NCBI GenBank assembly: GCA_018268605.1
Contig: JAFDWG010000338.1
Coordinates: 1 to 42,223, forward strand
Direction: 5' to 3'
Origin: Actinomycetota bacterium
GTDB taxonomy: Bacteria; Actinomycetota; Thermoleophilia; Solirubrobacterales; 70-9
Length of the DNA: 42,223 nt
The position numbers and the translations under genes were made by a program. The first letter of the stretch is position 1. Every line of letters starts with the position of its first letter. Positions 8,475-16,148 of the stretch are shown here, one piece after another. Under the pieces are notes generated by a model that was not told the DNA's origin, did not search any database, and saw only the letters and a list, made by a program, of their open reading frames with translations.

Positions 8475-9259
8475 GCGCCGGCGCTCCCGGAGAAGGAGAG
8501 GGAGAACTTCGCGCCCTTGCAGGCGTCCTGGTTGACGCCGAGCTCACGCAGGGCGATCGTCGGCGCCGGGATGATGGCGCTCGGCAGGATGAGCGAGCCG
8601 CCCGCGGGGATGCGCGGTTCCCACCTGCCCAGCGCGGGCGTGGTCAAGGCCACGTTGGTCGCGGGGTCACAGCCCGGCGCGCCGCCGCTCGCGGTGACCT
8701 TCAGCGCGGTCAGGGTGATCGCCACTTCGTTCGGGTTGGAGATCACGATCCGGATCGGCAACGGGGCCGCCCCGGGGTAGAGCGGGCCGATCGAGCCGGG
8801 CCGCGGTTCGACTTCGAACGGCTCCGGTTCGAGCACCCGCCAGCCGAAGTCGGCCCGGACGGCGCGTCGTCCCGGACGTTGCGCGGCGACGAGGAAGGTG
8901 TGGTCGCCCCCGGCGAGGCCGCGGTAGAAGACGCTGGAAGCGCACGGCTTGATCGGCCCGCGGTCGAGCCGGCAGTGAAGTTCGGGTTCGCCCGCGGCGA
9001 CGACCCGGAAGCGGGCCGTCGGGTGGGTCGAGATCGGCGGCGGATGTTCGACGATGCGCAATCCGGTCGAGCCCGCCGCGACGATCGGGATGGTCGCGGG
9101 GGACTTGATCGGGCTGGCCGGGGCGGAGTGGCGCTGGGGCCCGGGCGGTGCGGCCGGGCGGACCGCGGCGTAGGAGGCGCCGGCGGCGACCAGGAGGGCA
9201 GCCGCCAGCCCGACGGCGAGCTTCGCCGTCGGGCGCCTTCTGTAGCGCGATCCATGCAC
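8471..9259 (-). CDS. Exported/membrane-anchored protein, camelysin-like C-terminal domain
   Basis: The GTG at 9259 gives 262 aa: a basic N-terminus (HGSRYRRRP), one hydrophobic segment (about residues 14-32), a Pro-rich linker, a middle domain with two Cys (ELHCRLDRGPIKPCASS), and a C-terminal domain of about 110 aa. That domain (GPLYPGAAPLPIRIVISNPN ... NQDACKGAKFSLSFSG) matches the layout of the neighbouring 156-aa protein (GSLYPGTSSPVTFTVDNP ... SQDKCQGATLTLNLTN), so the two are related. It begins 41 nt after the upstream gene and ends with a 4-nt overlap into the Ig-repeat gene, so all three are probably one operon. The frame stays open up to 9343, but that would overlap the upstream gene. 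Function unknown; a surface-fibre subunit is a reasonable guess. Confidence 0.7.
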   Translation of the reverse strand: MHGSRYRRRPTAKLAVGLAAALLVAAGASYAAVRPAAPPGPQRHSAPASPIKSPATIPIVAAGSTGLRIVEHPPPISTHPTARFRVVAAGEPELHCRLDRGPIKPCASSVFYRGLAGGDHTFLVAAQRPGRRAVRADFGWRVLEPEPFEVEPRPGSIGPLYPGAAPLPIRIVISNPNEVAITLTALKVTASGGAPGCDPATNVALTTPALGRWEPRIPAGGSLILPSAIIPAPTIALRELGVNQDACKGAKFSLSFSGSAGA

Positions 9260-9300
9260 GGTCCTGATCGGCCTTGCCGGGTGGTCGGGACTGCCGGTGA

Positions 9301-9771
9301 CTAGTTGTTGGTCAGGTTCAGCGTCAGGGTCGCGCCCTGGCATTTGTCCTGGCTGATCCCGGTGTCGTTCATGGTCAGCGTCCCGGTCGGCGTCACAGCC
9401 TGGCCGTTGCCGGTGCCGAAGGTCTGGTTGACCGTAACGGCGGGCATTTTGAAGTCCGGGTTACCGCCGGTGAGCACCGTGCTGCATTCGCTGTGGGAGG
9501 CGTCCGGGGTGATGCTGGCAAGAGTGATCGTCCCGACCCGCTGTTTGCCGGAGGAGGGGTTGTCGACGGTGAAGGTGACCGGCGAGGAGGTTCCGGGGTA
9601 CAGGCTGCCGGTGACCGTCGCATGCAGGGTCACCGAGGAGCCCGAGCCGACCGCCGCCGTGCCGGTGCCGCTTCCCGTGGTCGTGAAGTACGCGTAGGCG
9701 CCACTCGCGATGACGACCAGCAGCGCGGTGGTCATCGCGAACAATGCCCGGCGTTTGGTGATGAAGCCCAT
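9301..9771 (-). CDS. SipW-type signal peptide/camelysin-like surface protein
   Basis: This 156-aa protein opens with a basic stretch (FITKRRALF), a hydrophobic core and ASGAYAYFTTTGSGTG, the usual form of SipW-dependent signal peptides found on TasA/CalY-type fibre proteins. The mature part is a single Thr/Ser/Gly-rich beta domain (about 40-156) with two Cys (SECSTVL and KCQGATL) and the GSLYPGTSSPVTFTVDNPSSG motif shared with the next gene. A GAAAGGA Shine-Dalgarno sits about 7 nt before the ATG. It is the first gene of the leftward three-gene surface operon and diverges from MoxR. No SipW-like signal peptidase is encoded in this window. Role inferred: exported fibre or matrix protein. Confidence 0.75.
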   Translation of the reverse strand: MGFITKRRALFAMTTALLVVIASGAYAYFTTTGSGTGTAAVGSGSSVTLHATVTGSLYPGTSSPVTFTVDNPSSGKQRVGTITLASITPDASHSECSTVLTGGNPDFKMPAVTVNQTFGTGNGQAVTPTGTLTMNDTGISQDKCQGATLTLNLTNN

Positions 9772-9940
9772 GTCTAGTCCTTTCGTTGGGGAACCATGCG
9801 GAATCGCTGGCCGGGCATCGGCGGACGACTTGAGTGGCTTAAGCAGAAAGTTGAAGTGGGGGGTCGAACACTTGTCCAGAAACGCATGGAAAAGCGAAAG
9901 AAATGAGCAGCAGACACCACTTCAATAAAGTCATCACGCA
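9772..9940. promoter_or_regulatory. Divergent intergenic region with 9-bp inverted repeat
   Basis: This 169-bp spacer must hold the promoters of the leftward surface operon and rightward moxR. It is richer in A+T than the surroundings. TTGAAGTGG at 9851-9859 is repeated in inverse as CCACTTCAA at 9917-9925, 57 bases apart, which could be two half-sites of an operator. I cannot assign convincing -35/-10 pairs. No Shine-Dalgarno is visible before the moxR ATG, so moxR may be leaderless or weakly initiated. Confidence 0.35.
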
Positions 9941-10981
9941 ATGACTGCGGACACGGCTTCTCTCACCGGTACTGCTGATCTCGCCCCCTTGGACGCCGAG
10001 GAGTTCCAGCGGGTCGCCGCCGCGATCGAGGGCGCGGTGGGCAAGATCGTGGTCGGCCAGCAGGAGGCGGTCCGCGGCGCCTTGATCTGTCTGATCGCGG
10101 GCGGCCACGCTCTCCTCGAGGGCGTCCCCGGGCTGGGCAAGACGACCCTGGCCCGCGCCCTCGCCGGAGCCCTCGACCTGGACCCGAAACGCATCCAGTT
10201 CACCCCCGACCTGATGCCCGCCGACATCACCGGCACCACGGTCCTGATCCAGGGCGCCGACACGCAGGAGACGCAGCTGCGGTTCGAACCGGGGCCGATC
10301 TTCGCCAACGTCGTGATCGCTGACGAGATCAACCGCGCCGCGCCGCGCACCCAGAGCGCCCTGCTCGAGGCGATGCAGGAGCACACCGTCACCACCGCCA
10401 ACATGACGCGGGAGCTGCCGGCGCCGTTTTTCGTCCTCGCCACCCAGAACCCGGTGGAGATGTACGGGACCTACCCGCTACCGGAGGCCGAGCTCGACCG
10501 CTTCTTCCTCAAACTGCGCTTCGACTTCCCGCCCGTCGCCGAGCTGAACGAGATGGTCGCCCTGACGACGACGAGCGAGCACGATCTCGCGCAGCAGTCC
10601 GCCGCGCCGGTCGCCGACGCGACCACGGTCCTGCGGATGAACGCGCTGGTCCGCTCCGTCCCCGCCGCCGACCACGTGATCGATTACGCCAGCCGGTTGG
10701 TGGTCTCGCTGCACCCGGGGACCGACGGCGCGACCGAGCAGGTGAAGCGGTTCGTCCGCCTCGGCCCGAGCCCGCGCGGCGCCCAGGCGCTCGCCCTCGC
10801 CGGGCGCGTCGCGGCGTTGATGGAGGGTCGCCACAACCTCTCGATCGACGACATCCAGGCGATCGCGCTGCCGGCGCTGCGCCACCGCCTCGTGCTTTCG
10901 ATCGACGCCGAGCGCCAGAACGTCTCTCCCGACGAGATCGTCCGCGGCGCGATCGAGGCGCTGCCGCGGGAGGCGTCGTAG
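9941..10981 (+). CDS. MoxR family AAA+ ATPase
   Basis: A 346-aa AAA+ ATPase of the MoxR type, cytosolic chaperones that act with DUF58 and VWA proteins in maturation or stress processes. Walker A is GVPGLGKT (residues 61-68) and Walker B is NVVIADEINRA (Asp128-Glu129). RTQSALLEAMQE, FVLATQNPVEMYGTYPLPEAELDRF and the C-terminal GPSPRGAQAL...A...ALMEGRHNLSIDDI lid are typical. It is followed directly by the DUF58 gene. The usual third and fourth partners (DUF4175-like and VWA/BatA) are absent here but appear at 23.6-29.4 kb. The name moxR comes from methanol-dehydrogenase gene clusters, so the presence of PQQ enzymes nearby is suggestive, but MoxR-DUF58 pairs are common without them. Confidence 0.93.
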   Translation: MTADTASLTGTADLAPLDAEEFQRVAAAIEGAVGKIVVGQQEAVRGALICLIAGGHALLEGVPGLGKTTLARALAGALDLDPKRIQFTPDLMPADITGTTVLIQGADTQETQLRFEPGPIFANVVIADEINRAAPRTQSALLEAMQEHTVTTANMTRELPAPFFVLATQNPVEMYGTYPLPEAELDRFFLKLRFDFPPVAELNEMVALTTTSEHDLAQQSAAPVADATTVLRMNALVRSVPAADHVIDYASRLVVSLHPGTDGATEQVKRFVRLGPSPRGAQALALAGRVAALMEGRHNLSIDDIQAIALPALRHRLVLSIDAERQNVSPDEIVRGAIEALPREAS

Positions 10982-11016
10982 CCGCGACGCCGGACTCGCG
11001 CGCAGCGGGCGCGTCG

Positions 11017-11892
11017 CTGGTCGACGCCGCCGAGCTGCGCCAGCTCGAAACGCTCTCGCTCGCCGGCGTCGAGGCGGTCGTCGCCGGCTTCGGCGGACAG
11101 CGCGCGGGGGCCCAGCGCACTCGCGGCCTCGAATTCGTCGACTACCGCCGCTACACGCCGGGCGATGACCTGCGCTCGATCGACTGGAACGTCTACGCGC
11201 GCCTACGCGAGGTGGTCGTCAAAGCGGCGCCGGCCGAGGGCCACGTCGACCTGGCCCTCCTGCTCGACGGCAGCCGCTCGATGGACGACGGCACTCCACC
11301 ACGCTTCCGCTACGCGCAGGAGCTCGGCGCGATGCTAGGCACCGTCGCCCTGCTCGGCTCCGACGTGGTCGCCGTCCACATGCTCGCCGACGGCACCTCC
11401 TTCACCGGTGCCCGCCTGGCCGCCCCGCACCTGGTCGGCGAGCTGATCGAAGAGGTCGGCGAGCTGCCCCGCGGCACGCGCACCGACCTCGCCTCCTCGA
11501 TCCGCGACTACCGCCGCGGCGCCGAGCCCGCCGACCTCGCCGTGCTCCTCTCCGACGGCCTGGCCGATCCCGACGCCCTTGCCGAAGCGGTCGATGAGCT
11601 CTCCGGCTCCGGCCGGGCCGCGGCCTTCGTCCACCTGGTCGAGAGCGACGGGGCTCTCGCCGCGTTGGAGGGCGCATACGAGCTGGAGGACCGCGAGACC
11701 GGCGAGCGCCTCGTCGTCGAGGTGACGCCCCGGGTCCGGTCCACCTACGAAGAGCGGCTCAAGTCAGCCTCCACCGACCTCAAGGACCGCTGCTCCGACC
11801 GCGGCGTCACCTACCTGCGGGCGCCGACCGACGTGGCGCCGATCGACCTGTTGTTCGGCGCGGCCCGGGATGCGCGGCTGGTGAGCTTGTAG
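11017..11892 (+). CDS. DUF58 domain protein (start codon uncertain)
   Basis: The conserved DUF58 part is plain: RGLEFVDYRRYTPGDDLRSIDWNVYARLRE, then a VWA-like half with ALLLDGSRSMDDG (metal-site D-x-S-x-S) and VLLSDGLADP. DUF58 proteins work with MoxR. The start is a problem. No ATG, GTG or TTG lies in frame between the moxR 3' end and 11212, and starting at GTG 11212 would remove the family's signature motif. Candidates are CTG 11017 (291 aa, used here) or initiation at 10978-10981, where GGGAGG at 10968-10973 is well placed but the codon is GTA, overlapping the moxR stop as GTAG. A GTGA overlap would be normal. Convergent with the quinoprotein at 12.0 kb. Confidence 0.82.
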   Translation: MVDAAELRQLETLSLAGVEAVVAGFGGQRAGAQRTRGLEFVDYRRYTPGDDLRSIDWNVYARLREVVVKAAPAEGHVDLALLLDGSRSMDDGTPPRFRYAQELGAMLGTVALLGSDVVAVHMLADGTSFTGARLAAPHLVGELIEEVGELPRGTRTDLASSIRDYRRGAEPADLAVLLSDGLADPDALAEAVDELSGSGRAAAFVHLVESDGALAALEGAYELEDRETGERLVVEVTPRVRSTYEERLKSASTDLKDRCSDRGVTYLRAPTDVAPIDLLFGAARDARLVSL

Positions 11893-11907
11893 TTCGGGGC
11901 GTTGCGG

Positions 11908-12019
11908 CAGTCCTATGCAGGACGGAGGGAGTGCGGCGTCTCTCCGAGGGTTCGTGCGTGAGATGCCATCGTCGCCTCGGTGTTACGTCTCCCGCAACGG
12001 CGTCGCACTTTCTCCTCAC
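11908..12019 (+). repeat. Dispersed intergenic repeat, copy A
   Basis: In the spacer between convergent DUF58 and quinoprotein genes. Its first part (11927-11963, ending GGGTTCGTGCGTGAGA) matches the complement of 35187-35223 at 34 of 37 positions, and the CAGTCCTA just upstream (11908-11915) is also shared (complement of 35233-35240). Its second part (GGCGTCGCACTT at 11999-12010, running to 12019) matches copies at 20284-20304 and the complement of 34920-34940. The element is therefore present in at least three spacers within 23 kb. No protein or RNA family is recognised. Confidence 0.7.
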
Positions 12020-12040
12020 AGGTGCCCCGAACCCTCGCCC

Positions 12041-13639
12041 CTACCGACTCTTCAACCCCGGCCCGGGCGCCAATTCATCCCCGCCGAGCTTCAACGCCAC
12101 GATCCGCGCCCCCGCCGCGCCGACCTCTTCCGACGGCGCCGGCGCCTCGCCGCCGATCGTGCAGAGGACGTACTCGGTGCCGTCGACGGAGTAGACGACC
12201 GGGGCGGTGCCGATGGGGAGCTTGAGGTCGCCTTGCCACTTGACCTGGCCGTTCTCGGCGTCGAAGGCGTAGAGGATGCCGCTCTGATCTCCGGCGAAGA
12301 CGAGGTTGCCGTCGGTGGCGGTCGCGCCGCCGGCCATCGGGGTAGGGGTGACGCGTTTCCAGATCACTTCGCCACTGATGGTCGAGACCCCGGTGACGGT
12401 GCCGGTCTGCGTGCCGCCCCCGGGGATGACGCGGTAGGCCTTCTTGCCGCTCGCCGATCGTTCGGTCTTGAGGCGAGTGCAGATGCGGGCCGCCGGGACG
12501 TAGACCGACTGGGTTTCGGGGCTGTAGGCCGAAGGGGCATACCAGGCTTCGTTCATCGCTCCCGGGCACTCCTCGGTCCCTTCGCGGGTCGGCGGCGAGT
12601 GGTCGCGTTTGATCAGCGGCACCGAGTCGAAGAGGGTCTTGCCGGTCCTGGCGTCGAGGAGGAAGAGGAGGCCGCTCTTGCTCGCGATGGCCAGCCCACG
12701 CCGGCGGCGCCCTTCGATTTCCGCCCTGAAGAGGAGGGCTGGGCTCGACGCGTCGTAGTCGAAGAGGTCGTGCGCCGCCTCCTGGTGGTACCAGAGCAGT
12801 TCGCCGTTGTCGGCGTCCAGCGCCAGCAGTGAGGCGGTGTAGAGGTCCTTGCCCTGGGTCTTGGTCCCGACGGTCGGCGGCTTCGGATTGCCGGTGGCGA
12901 CGTAGATGACCCCGGTGCCGGGTTCCGCGGTCGGTGGCATGTAGACGGCGCCGCCACCGCCGCCTTTCGGTACCCACCCCGTCCCCGGCCTGGGCACGGT
13001 GTGGAAGCGCCACTGCTGCTTGCCGGTCTTCTGGTCGTAGGCGGCGACGAATCCGCGCCCCGCGGCCGTCCCGCCGACGTAGACCTTCCCTTCGTAGGTG
13101 GTCGGCGCCATCGACCCTTCCGCCCCGGTCGCCGGCCCCGCGACGGGCGAGGACCACAGCATCTTGCCCGTCTTCTGGCTCACCGCCTGCAGCTCACCGC
13201 CGGAGGTGAGCAGGAAGAGCCTGCCGTCTTCGGCCGCCACGCCATGGTTCCCCGACCCGGAGGAGGAGCCTTCCGGCGTGTAGGTCCAGTCGACGTGCCC
13301 GGTCGCGCCGTCGATCGCCATGACCTCGTCGGCCGCGGTGGTGACGAACACCTCCTTGCCGATCACGATCGGGTTGCTCTCCATCGGGCGCTTGCCGGCC
13401 CCGAGGTCGATGCTCCACGCTTCGCCCAGGCCGTCGACGTTGCCGGTGTCGATCTCGCCCTGGGTCGCGAAGCGGGTGTTGTCGCGGTCGCGCCCGGAGA
13501 GCGGCCAGTCTTCGAGGTCCGCCGGCCTGACCACGTATTCACCGGTGGTGATGCGGTTATTGGTGGAGGAGCCGCAGGCGCTCAGGGTGATCGCCGCGCC
13601 GAGGATCCCGAGCACGACGAACAGGGCTCTGACCCGCAT
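12041..13639 (-). CDS. PQQ-type quinoprotein dehydrogenase-like lipoprotein, copy 2
   Basis: The ATG at 13639 gives 532 aa with a lipoprotein signal ending ITLSAC; an open frame runs further upstream but homology and the signal fix this start. The propeller begins with DWPLSGRDRDNTRFA, the standard PQQ alcohol dehydrogenase opening, and contains the YVATGNPKPP Asn segment, AAHDLFDYDASSP (active-site Asp region), RDHSPPTREGTEECPG and repeated blades such as YAFDAENGQVKW. It has no CxxCH and no vicinal Cys pair. It is closely related to the protein at 21.4 kb. It starts 22 nt after the stop of the small exported protein at 13.7-14.3 kb, so they form a two-gene unit diverging from pqqA. Probably an envelope dehydrogenase of an alcohol or sugar-like substrate; the substrate is unknown. 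Confidence 0.88.
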   Translation of the reverse strand: MRVRALFVVLGILGAAITLSACGSSTNNRITTGEYVVRPADLEDWPLSGRDRDNTRFATQGEIDTGNVDGLGEAWSIDLGAGKRPMESNPIVIGKEVFVTTAADEVMAIDGATGHVDWTYTPEGSSSGSGNHGVAAEDGRLFLLTSGGELQAVSQKTGKMLWSSPVAGPATGAEGSMAPTTYEGKVYVGGTAAGRGFVAAYDQKTGKQQWRFHTVPRPGTGWVPKGGGGGAVYMPPTAEPGTGVIYVATGNPKPPTVGTKTQGKDLYTASLLALDADNGELLWYHQEAAHDLFDYDASSPALLFRAEIEGRRRRGLAIASKSGLLFLLDARTGKTLFDSVPLIKRDHSPPTREGTEECPGAMNEAWYAPSAYSPETQSVYVPAARICTRLKTERSASGKKAYRVIPGGGTQTGTVTGVSTISGEVIWKRVTPTPMAGGATATDGNLVFAGDQSGILYAFDAENGQVKWQGDLKLPIGTAPVVYSVDGTEYVLCTIGGEAPAPSEEVGAAGARIVALKLGGDELAPGPGLKSR

Positions 13640-13661
13640 CGGCGCCCAGGTCCGGCGCAAG

Positions 13662-14288
13662 CTATTCACCGGTAGACCCGATCGGGCCTTTGGCCTCGGG
13701 GTTGCGCGAGTAGCGGACGAAGTTGGCTTCGACGTTGGCGAGGCCGCGCAGGCGCAGGCCCCCATAGATGCGGTTGCCACGTCTGACGCCGGCGAAGGAG
13801 CCGATCGACGGGCCTTCGTAGGTGCCGCCCTTGACCGTCGCGTAGAGGACGCGACCGCCGTTGGAGGAGAGTTCGGAGAGGTAGAGGACGAGGTTGTGGG
13901 TCGGGCCGTTGAGGACGAGGACGCCGCCCGGAATGAACGGCCGGTGCTCGTAGGCTTCGCGCATGAACATCGTCAGGTGGCCTTCGCGGAAGCGCTCGCC
14001 GGCGTATTCGGCGTAGCCGCTGGAGCGATTGGCGGCGGGGGGATCGAGGAAGCGGACGTGGTACTGGCCGACGAAGCTCGCCGGTTCCCCCCAGCCGTTG
14101 TGCAGGCGTTCGGCTTCTGGAGCGGGCCCCGGCCAGACCTTCGGCCGCTCGATGTTCCCGTGGATCAGCCCCGCGGCGACGGCGACGATGAAGCAGGCAA
14201 GGATGGCGACCAAGGCCCAGCCGAGCCCCTTCAGCATTGGCCGGCGACGCCGTCCGGACATCGTGGGGGTCGCCCGTCGAAGCTCCAT
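13662..14288 (-). CDS. Small exported protein, putative quinoprotein partner (copy 1)
   Basis: A 208-aa protein with a basic N-terminus and one hydrophobic segment (about residues 19-43), so a signal anchor or signal peptide. The extracytoplasmic part (residues 60-205) is related along its length to the 153-aa protein at 23.1 kb: SFVGQYHVRFL / SFIGRYHAQVL, LTMFMREA / LTMFVQEE, NLVLYLSEL / DVVYLKEL, ATVKGGTYEGPSIGSF / AIVKGGSFLGPRIGKF and FVRYSRNP / FTRYSRKP. Both precede a quinoprotein lipoprotein. There is no haem, Cys or metal motif; many short beta-like stretches suggest a beta-barrel or sandwich. ATG 14261 (MSGRRRRPML) is an alternative start. I know no family name; a stabilising or electron/substrate-handling partner is inferred from linkage only. 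Confidence 0.75.
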   Translation of the reverse strand: MELRRATPTMSGRRRRPMLKGLGWALVAILACFIVAVAAGLIHGNIERPKVWPGPAPEAERLHNGWGEPASFVGQYHVRFLDPPAANRSSGYAEYAGERFREGHLTMFMREAYEHRPFIPGGVLVLNGPTHNLVLYLSELSSNGGRVLYATVKGGTYEGPSIGSFAGVRRGNRIYGGLRLRGLANVEANFVRYSRNPEAKGPIGSTGE

Positions 14289-14359
14289 CTACTGAACCGA
14301 GTTTAGGGGTTCGTTTATCATTTCCGGCATTGCAGTACTCATCGATGAGGAGGCTGGAA
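14289..14359. promoter_or_regulatory. Divergent promoter region for pqqA operon and quinoprotein module
   Basis: Only 71 bp separate the leftward small exported protein from pqqA. The middle (about 14310-14340, with TTCGTTTATCATT and TTGCAGTACT) is clearly poorer in G+C than the flanks, as expected for promoter DNA. I cannot assign reliable -35/-10 boxes. GAGGAGG at 14347-14353 is the pqqA ribosome site, 6 nt before the ATG. Shared control of PQQ synthesis and one dehydrogenase is likely from this layout. Confidence 0.45.
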
Positions 14360-14434
14360 ATGAAGTGGACGAAGCCGGCGTTCAAGACGCTCGAGCTCGC
14401 TTCCGAGGTCACCGCCTACCGGTACGCCCGGTAG
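14360..14434 (+). CDS. pqqA: PQQ precursor peptide PqqA
   Basis: A 24-residue peptide starting MKWTKPAF, with the conserved Glu16-x3-Tyr20 pair (EVTAY) and a basic tail RYAR. PqqE joins this Glu and Tyr through a carbon-carbon bond, and they become the PQQ skeleton. The start is set by GAGGAGG 6 nt upstream (14347-14353); an in-frame ATG at 14345 overlaps that ribosome site and would add five residues, so it is rejected. Length and motif agree with known PqqA peptides. It is the first gene of the pqqABCDE-ABC transporter operon; the 79-nt gap to pqqB allows for higher expression of the peptide. Confidence 0.96.
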   Translation: MKWTKPAFKTLELASEVTAYRYAR

Positions 14435-14513
14435 TCGGTTCTCGAATCGCCTGAGGGCCGCGGGGACAGAGATCTCCCCCGTGGTCCGCAGGTGACCAAG
14501 GCATCCTCTCATC

Positions 14514-15398
14514 ATGCGCGCCAGGATCATCGGCTCCGCCGCGGGCGGCGGTTTCCCCCAGTGGAACTGCAACTGCCCCGTCTGCACCGCCGCCCGTGAG
14601 GGCCGCGCGACGCCGCGCACGCAGTCCTCGATCGTCGTCCGCTCCGGCGAGGAGCCGTGGTACCTGGTCAACGCCTCGCCCGACCTCCTGCGCCAGCTGG
14701 AGGACCTGCCTGCCGACCGCTCGGCGCTGCGCTCGAACCCGATCGCGGGCGTCGTCCTCACGGACGGGGAGATCGACCACACCGCGGGCCTCCTCCTTCT
14801 GCGCGAGTCGAGCGCGCCGCTGCGGGTCTACTCGACCCCGGAGGTGCGCGCCGCGCTGACCTCGAACTACCCGCTGATGACGATGCTGGAGCGCTACTGC
14901 GGCGTCGAGTGGAACGAGCTGGCGACGGAGGGACCGACGGCGCTGGCGGGCTCGTCTCTGACCGTGGAGACGTTTCCGACCGGCGGCGACGCGCCCCTAT
15001 ATATGGGGGACGCGCCCGGGCCGGGCGCGATCGGCCTCACCGTCCGCGACACCGCGGGCGAGGGCACGCTGGTCTACGTCCCGGCGATCGAGTCCTTCGA
15101 GAGCGGCGTGGGGGAGCGGCTCGCCGAAGGCGACGTGGTCCTCGCCGACGGCACCTTCTTCCGCCACGACGACCTTGTCTCGCTGGGGATGGGGACGCGT
15201 GACTCCTGGGCCATGGGACACGCCCCGCTGACCGGCGAGGGGGGAACGCTCGACGCTCTGGCGGCGCTCGACGCGCGCGTCGCCCTCGTCCACATCAACA
15301 ACACCAATCCGATGCTGCTCGAGGACTCGCCCGAGCGCGCCGAAGTCGAGGGTCGCGGCCTCGTAATCTCCTATGACGGCATGGAGATCGATCTGTGA
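14514..15398 (+). CDS. pqqB: PQQ biosynthesis protein PqqB
   Basis: A 294-aa metallo-beta-lactamase-fold protein with the PqqB hallmark N-terminus (IIGSAAGGGFPQWNCNCPVC), where the clustered Cys residues form a structural zinc site. TDGEIDHTAGLLLLRE stands in place of the HxHxDH metal site, as usual in PqqB. The C-terminal part includes GHAPLTGEGGTLDAL and VALVHINNTNPML. PqqB is thought to be the hydroxylase that acts on the Glu-Tyr intermediate in the cytosol. The length is typical. It overlaps pqqC by 4 nt (GTGA), so translation is coupled. Confidence 0.97.
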   Translation: MRARIIGSAAGGGFPQWNCNCPVCTAAREGRATPRTQSSIVVRSGEEPWYLVNASPDLLRQLEDLPADRSALRSNPIAGVVLTDGEIDHTAGLLLLRESSAPLRVYSTPEVRAALTSNYPLMTMLERYCGVEWNELATEGPTALAGSSLTVETFPTGGDAPLYMGDAPGPGAIGLTVRDTAGEGTLVYVPAIESFESGVGERLAEGDVVLADGTFFRHDDLVSLGMGTRDSWAMGHAPLTGEGGTLDALAALDARVALVHINNTNPMLLEDSPERAEVEGRGLVISYDGMEIDL

Positions 15399-16144
15399 GC
15401 ACGACGCCGGACCTTCGTGAGCTCGAGCAGGCCGCGCCCTGGAGCGAGGACGAGTTCGTCGCCGCTCTGCGCGCGCAAGGCGGTCGCTACCACGATCAGC
15501 ACCCGTTCCACGTTCGTATGAACGCCGGCGAGCTGTCCCGCGAGGAGCTCCAGCGCTGGGTCGCGAACCGCTACTACTACCAGCGCTCGATCCCGATAAA
15601 GGACGCGGCGATCATGTCGAACTGCCCCGAGGTGGAGATCCGCCGCGAGTGGATCTCGCGCATCCTCGACCACGACGGGGCCGAGGGCGAGAGCTCGGGC
15701 GGGATCGAGTCCTGGCTGCGCCTCGGCGAGTCGCTCGGGGTGGATCGCGGCACGATCCGCTCCGAACGGCTGGTGCTCCCGGGGGTCCGCTACTCGGTCG
15801 ACGCCTACATCAACTTCTGTCGCCAGGAACCGTGGGTCTTCGCCGTGGCGTCCTCGCTGACCGAGCTCTTCGGCCCCGGCGCGATCAAGGTCCGCCTCGC
15901 GGCACTGGAGGAGCATTACCCCTGGATCGACCCCGACGGCCTCGAGTACTTCCGGGCGCGGCTGACGCTGGCGCCGCGCGACGCCCAGTACGCGCTCGGC
16001 GTGACGCTTGACCGCTGCCGCACACGGGTCGACCAGGAGCGGGCCGTCGCCGCGCTCTCTTTCAAGACCGACCTGCTGTGGGCGCAGCTCGACGCGATCG
16101 ACCGCGGCGACACGCGGCCCGCGGCGGCCCGGCCCGAGGCCTGA
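15395..16144 (+). CDS. pqqC: PQQ synthase PqqC
   Basis: A 249-aa all-helical, cofactor-free oxidase that performs the last ring closure and eight-electron oxidation giving PQQ. The family core is clear: HPFHVRMNAGELSREELQRW, NRYYYQRSIPIKDAAIMS, REWISRILDHDG and RYSVDAYINFCR (these segments supply the His, Tyr, Arg and Lys residues of the known PqqC active site). The start is the GTG that overlaps the pqqB stop. The length is as in other PqqC proteins, and it is not fused to PqqD as in some bacteria. Confidence 0.97.
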   Translation: MSTTPDLRELEQAAPWSEDEFVAALRAQGGRYHDQHPFHVRMNAGELSREELQRWVANRYYYQRSIPIKDAAIMSNCPEVEIRREWISRILDHDGAEGESSGGIESWLRLGESLGVDRGTIRSERLVLPGVRYSVDAYINFCRQEPWVFAVASSLTELFGPGAIKVRLAALEEHYPWIDPDGLEYFRARLTLAPRDAQYALGVTLDRCRTRVDQERAVAALSFKTDLLWAQLDAIDRGDTRPAAARPEA

Positions 16145-16148
16145 CCCG

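Noticed and set aside
5547..8780. A 1077-codon open frame on the plus strand
   Set aside because: It crosses a quinoprotein gene and lies antisense to the Ig-repeat gene. Its Arg/Gly/Ala-rich translation has no domain; it is a by-product of high GC.
14345..14359. Earlier in-frame ATG for pqqA
   Set aside because: It overlaps the GAGGAGG ribosome site, and the resulting N-terminal extension is unlike known PqqA peptides.
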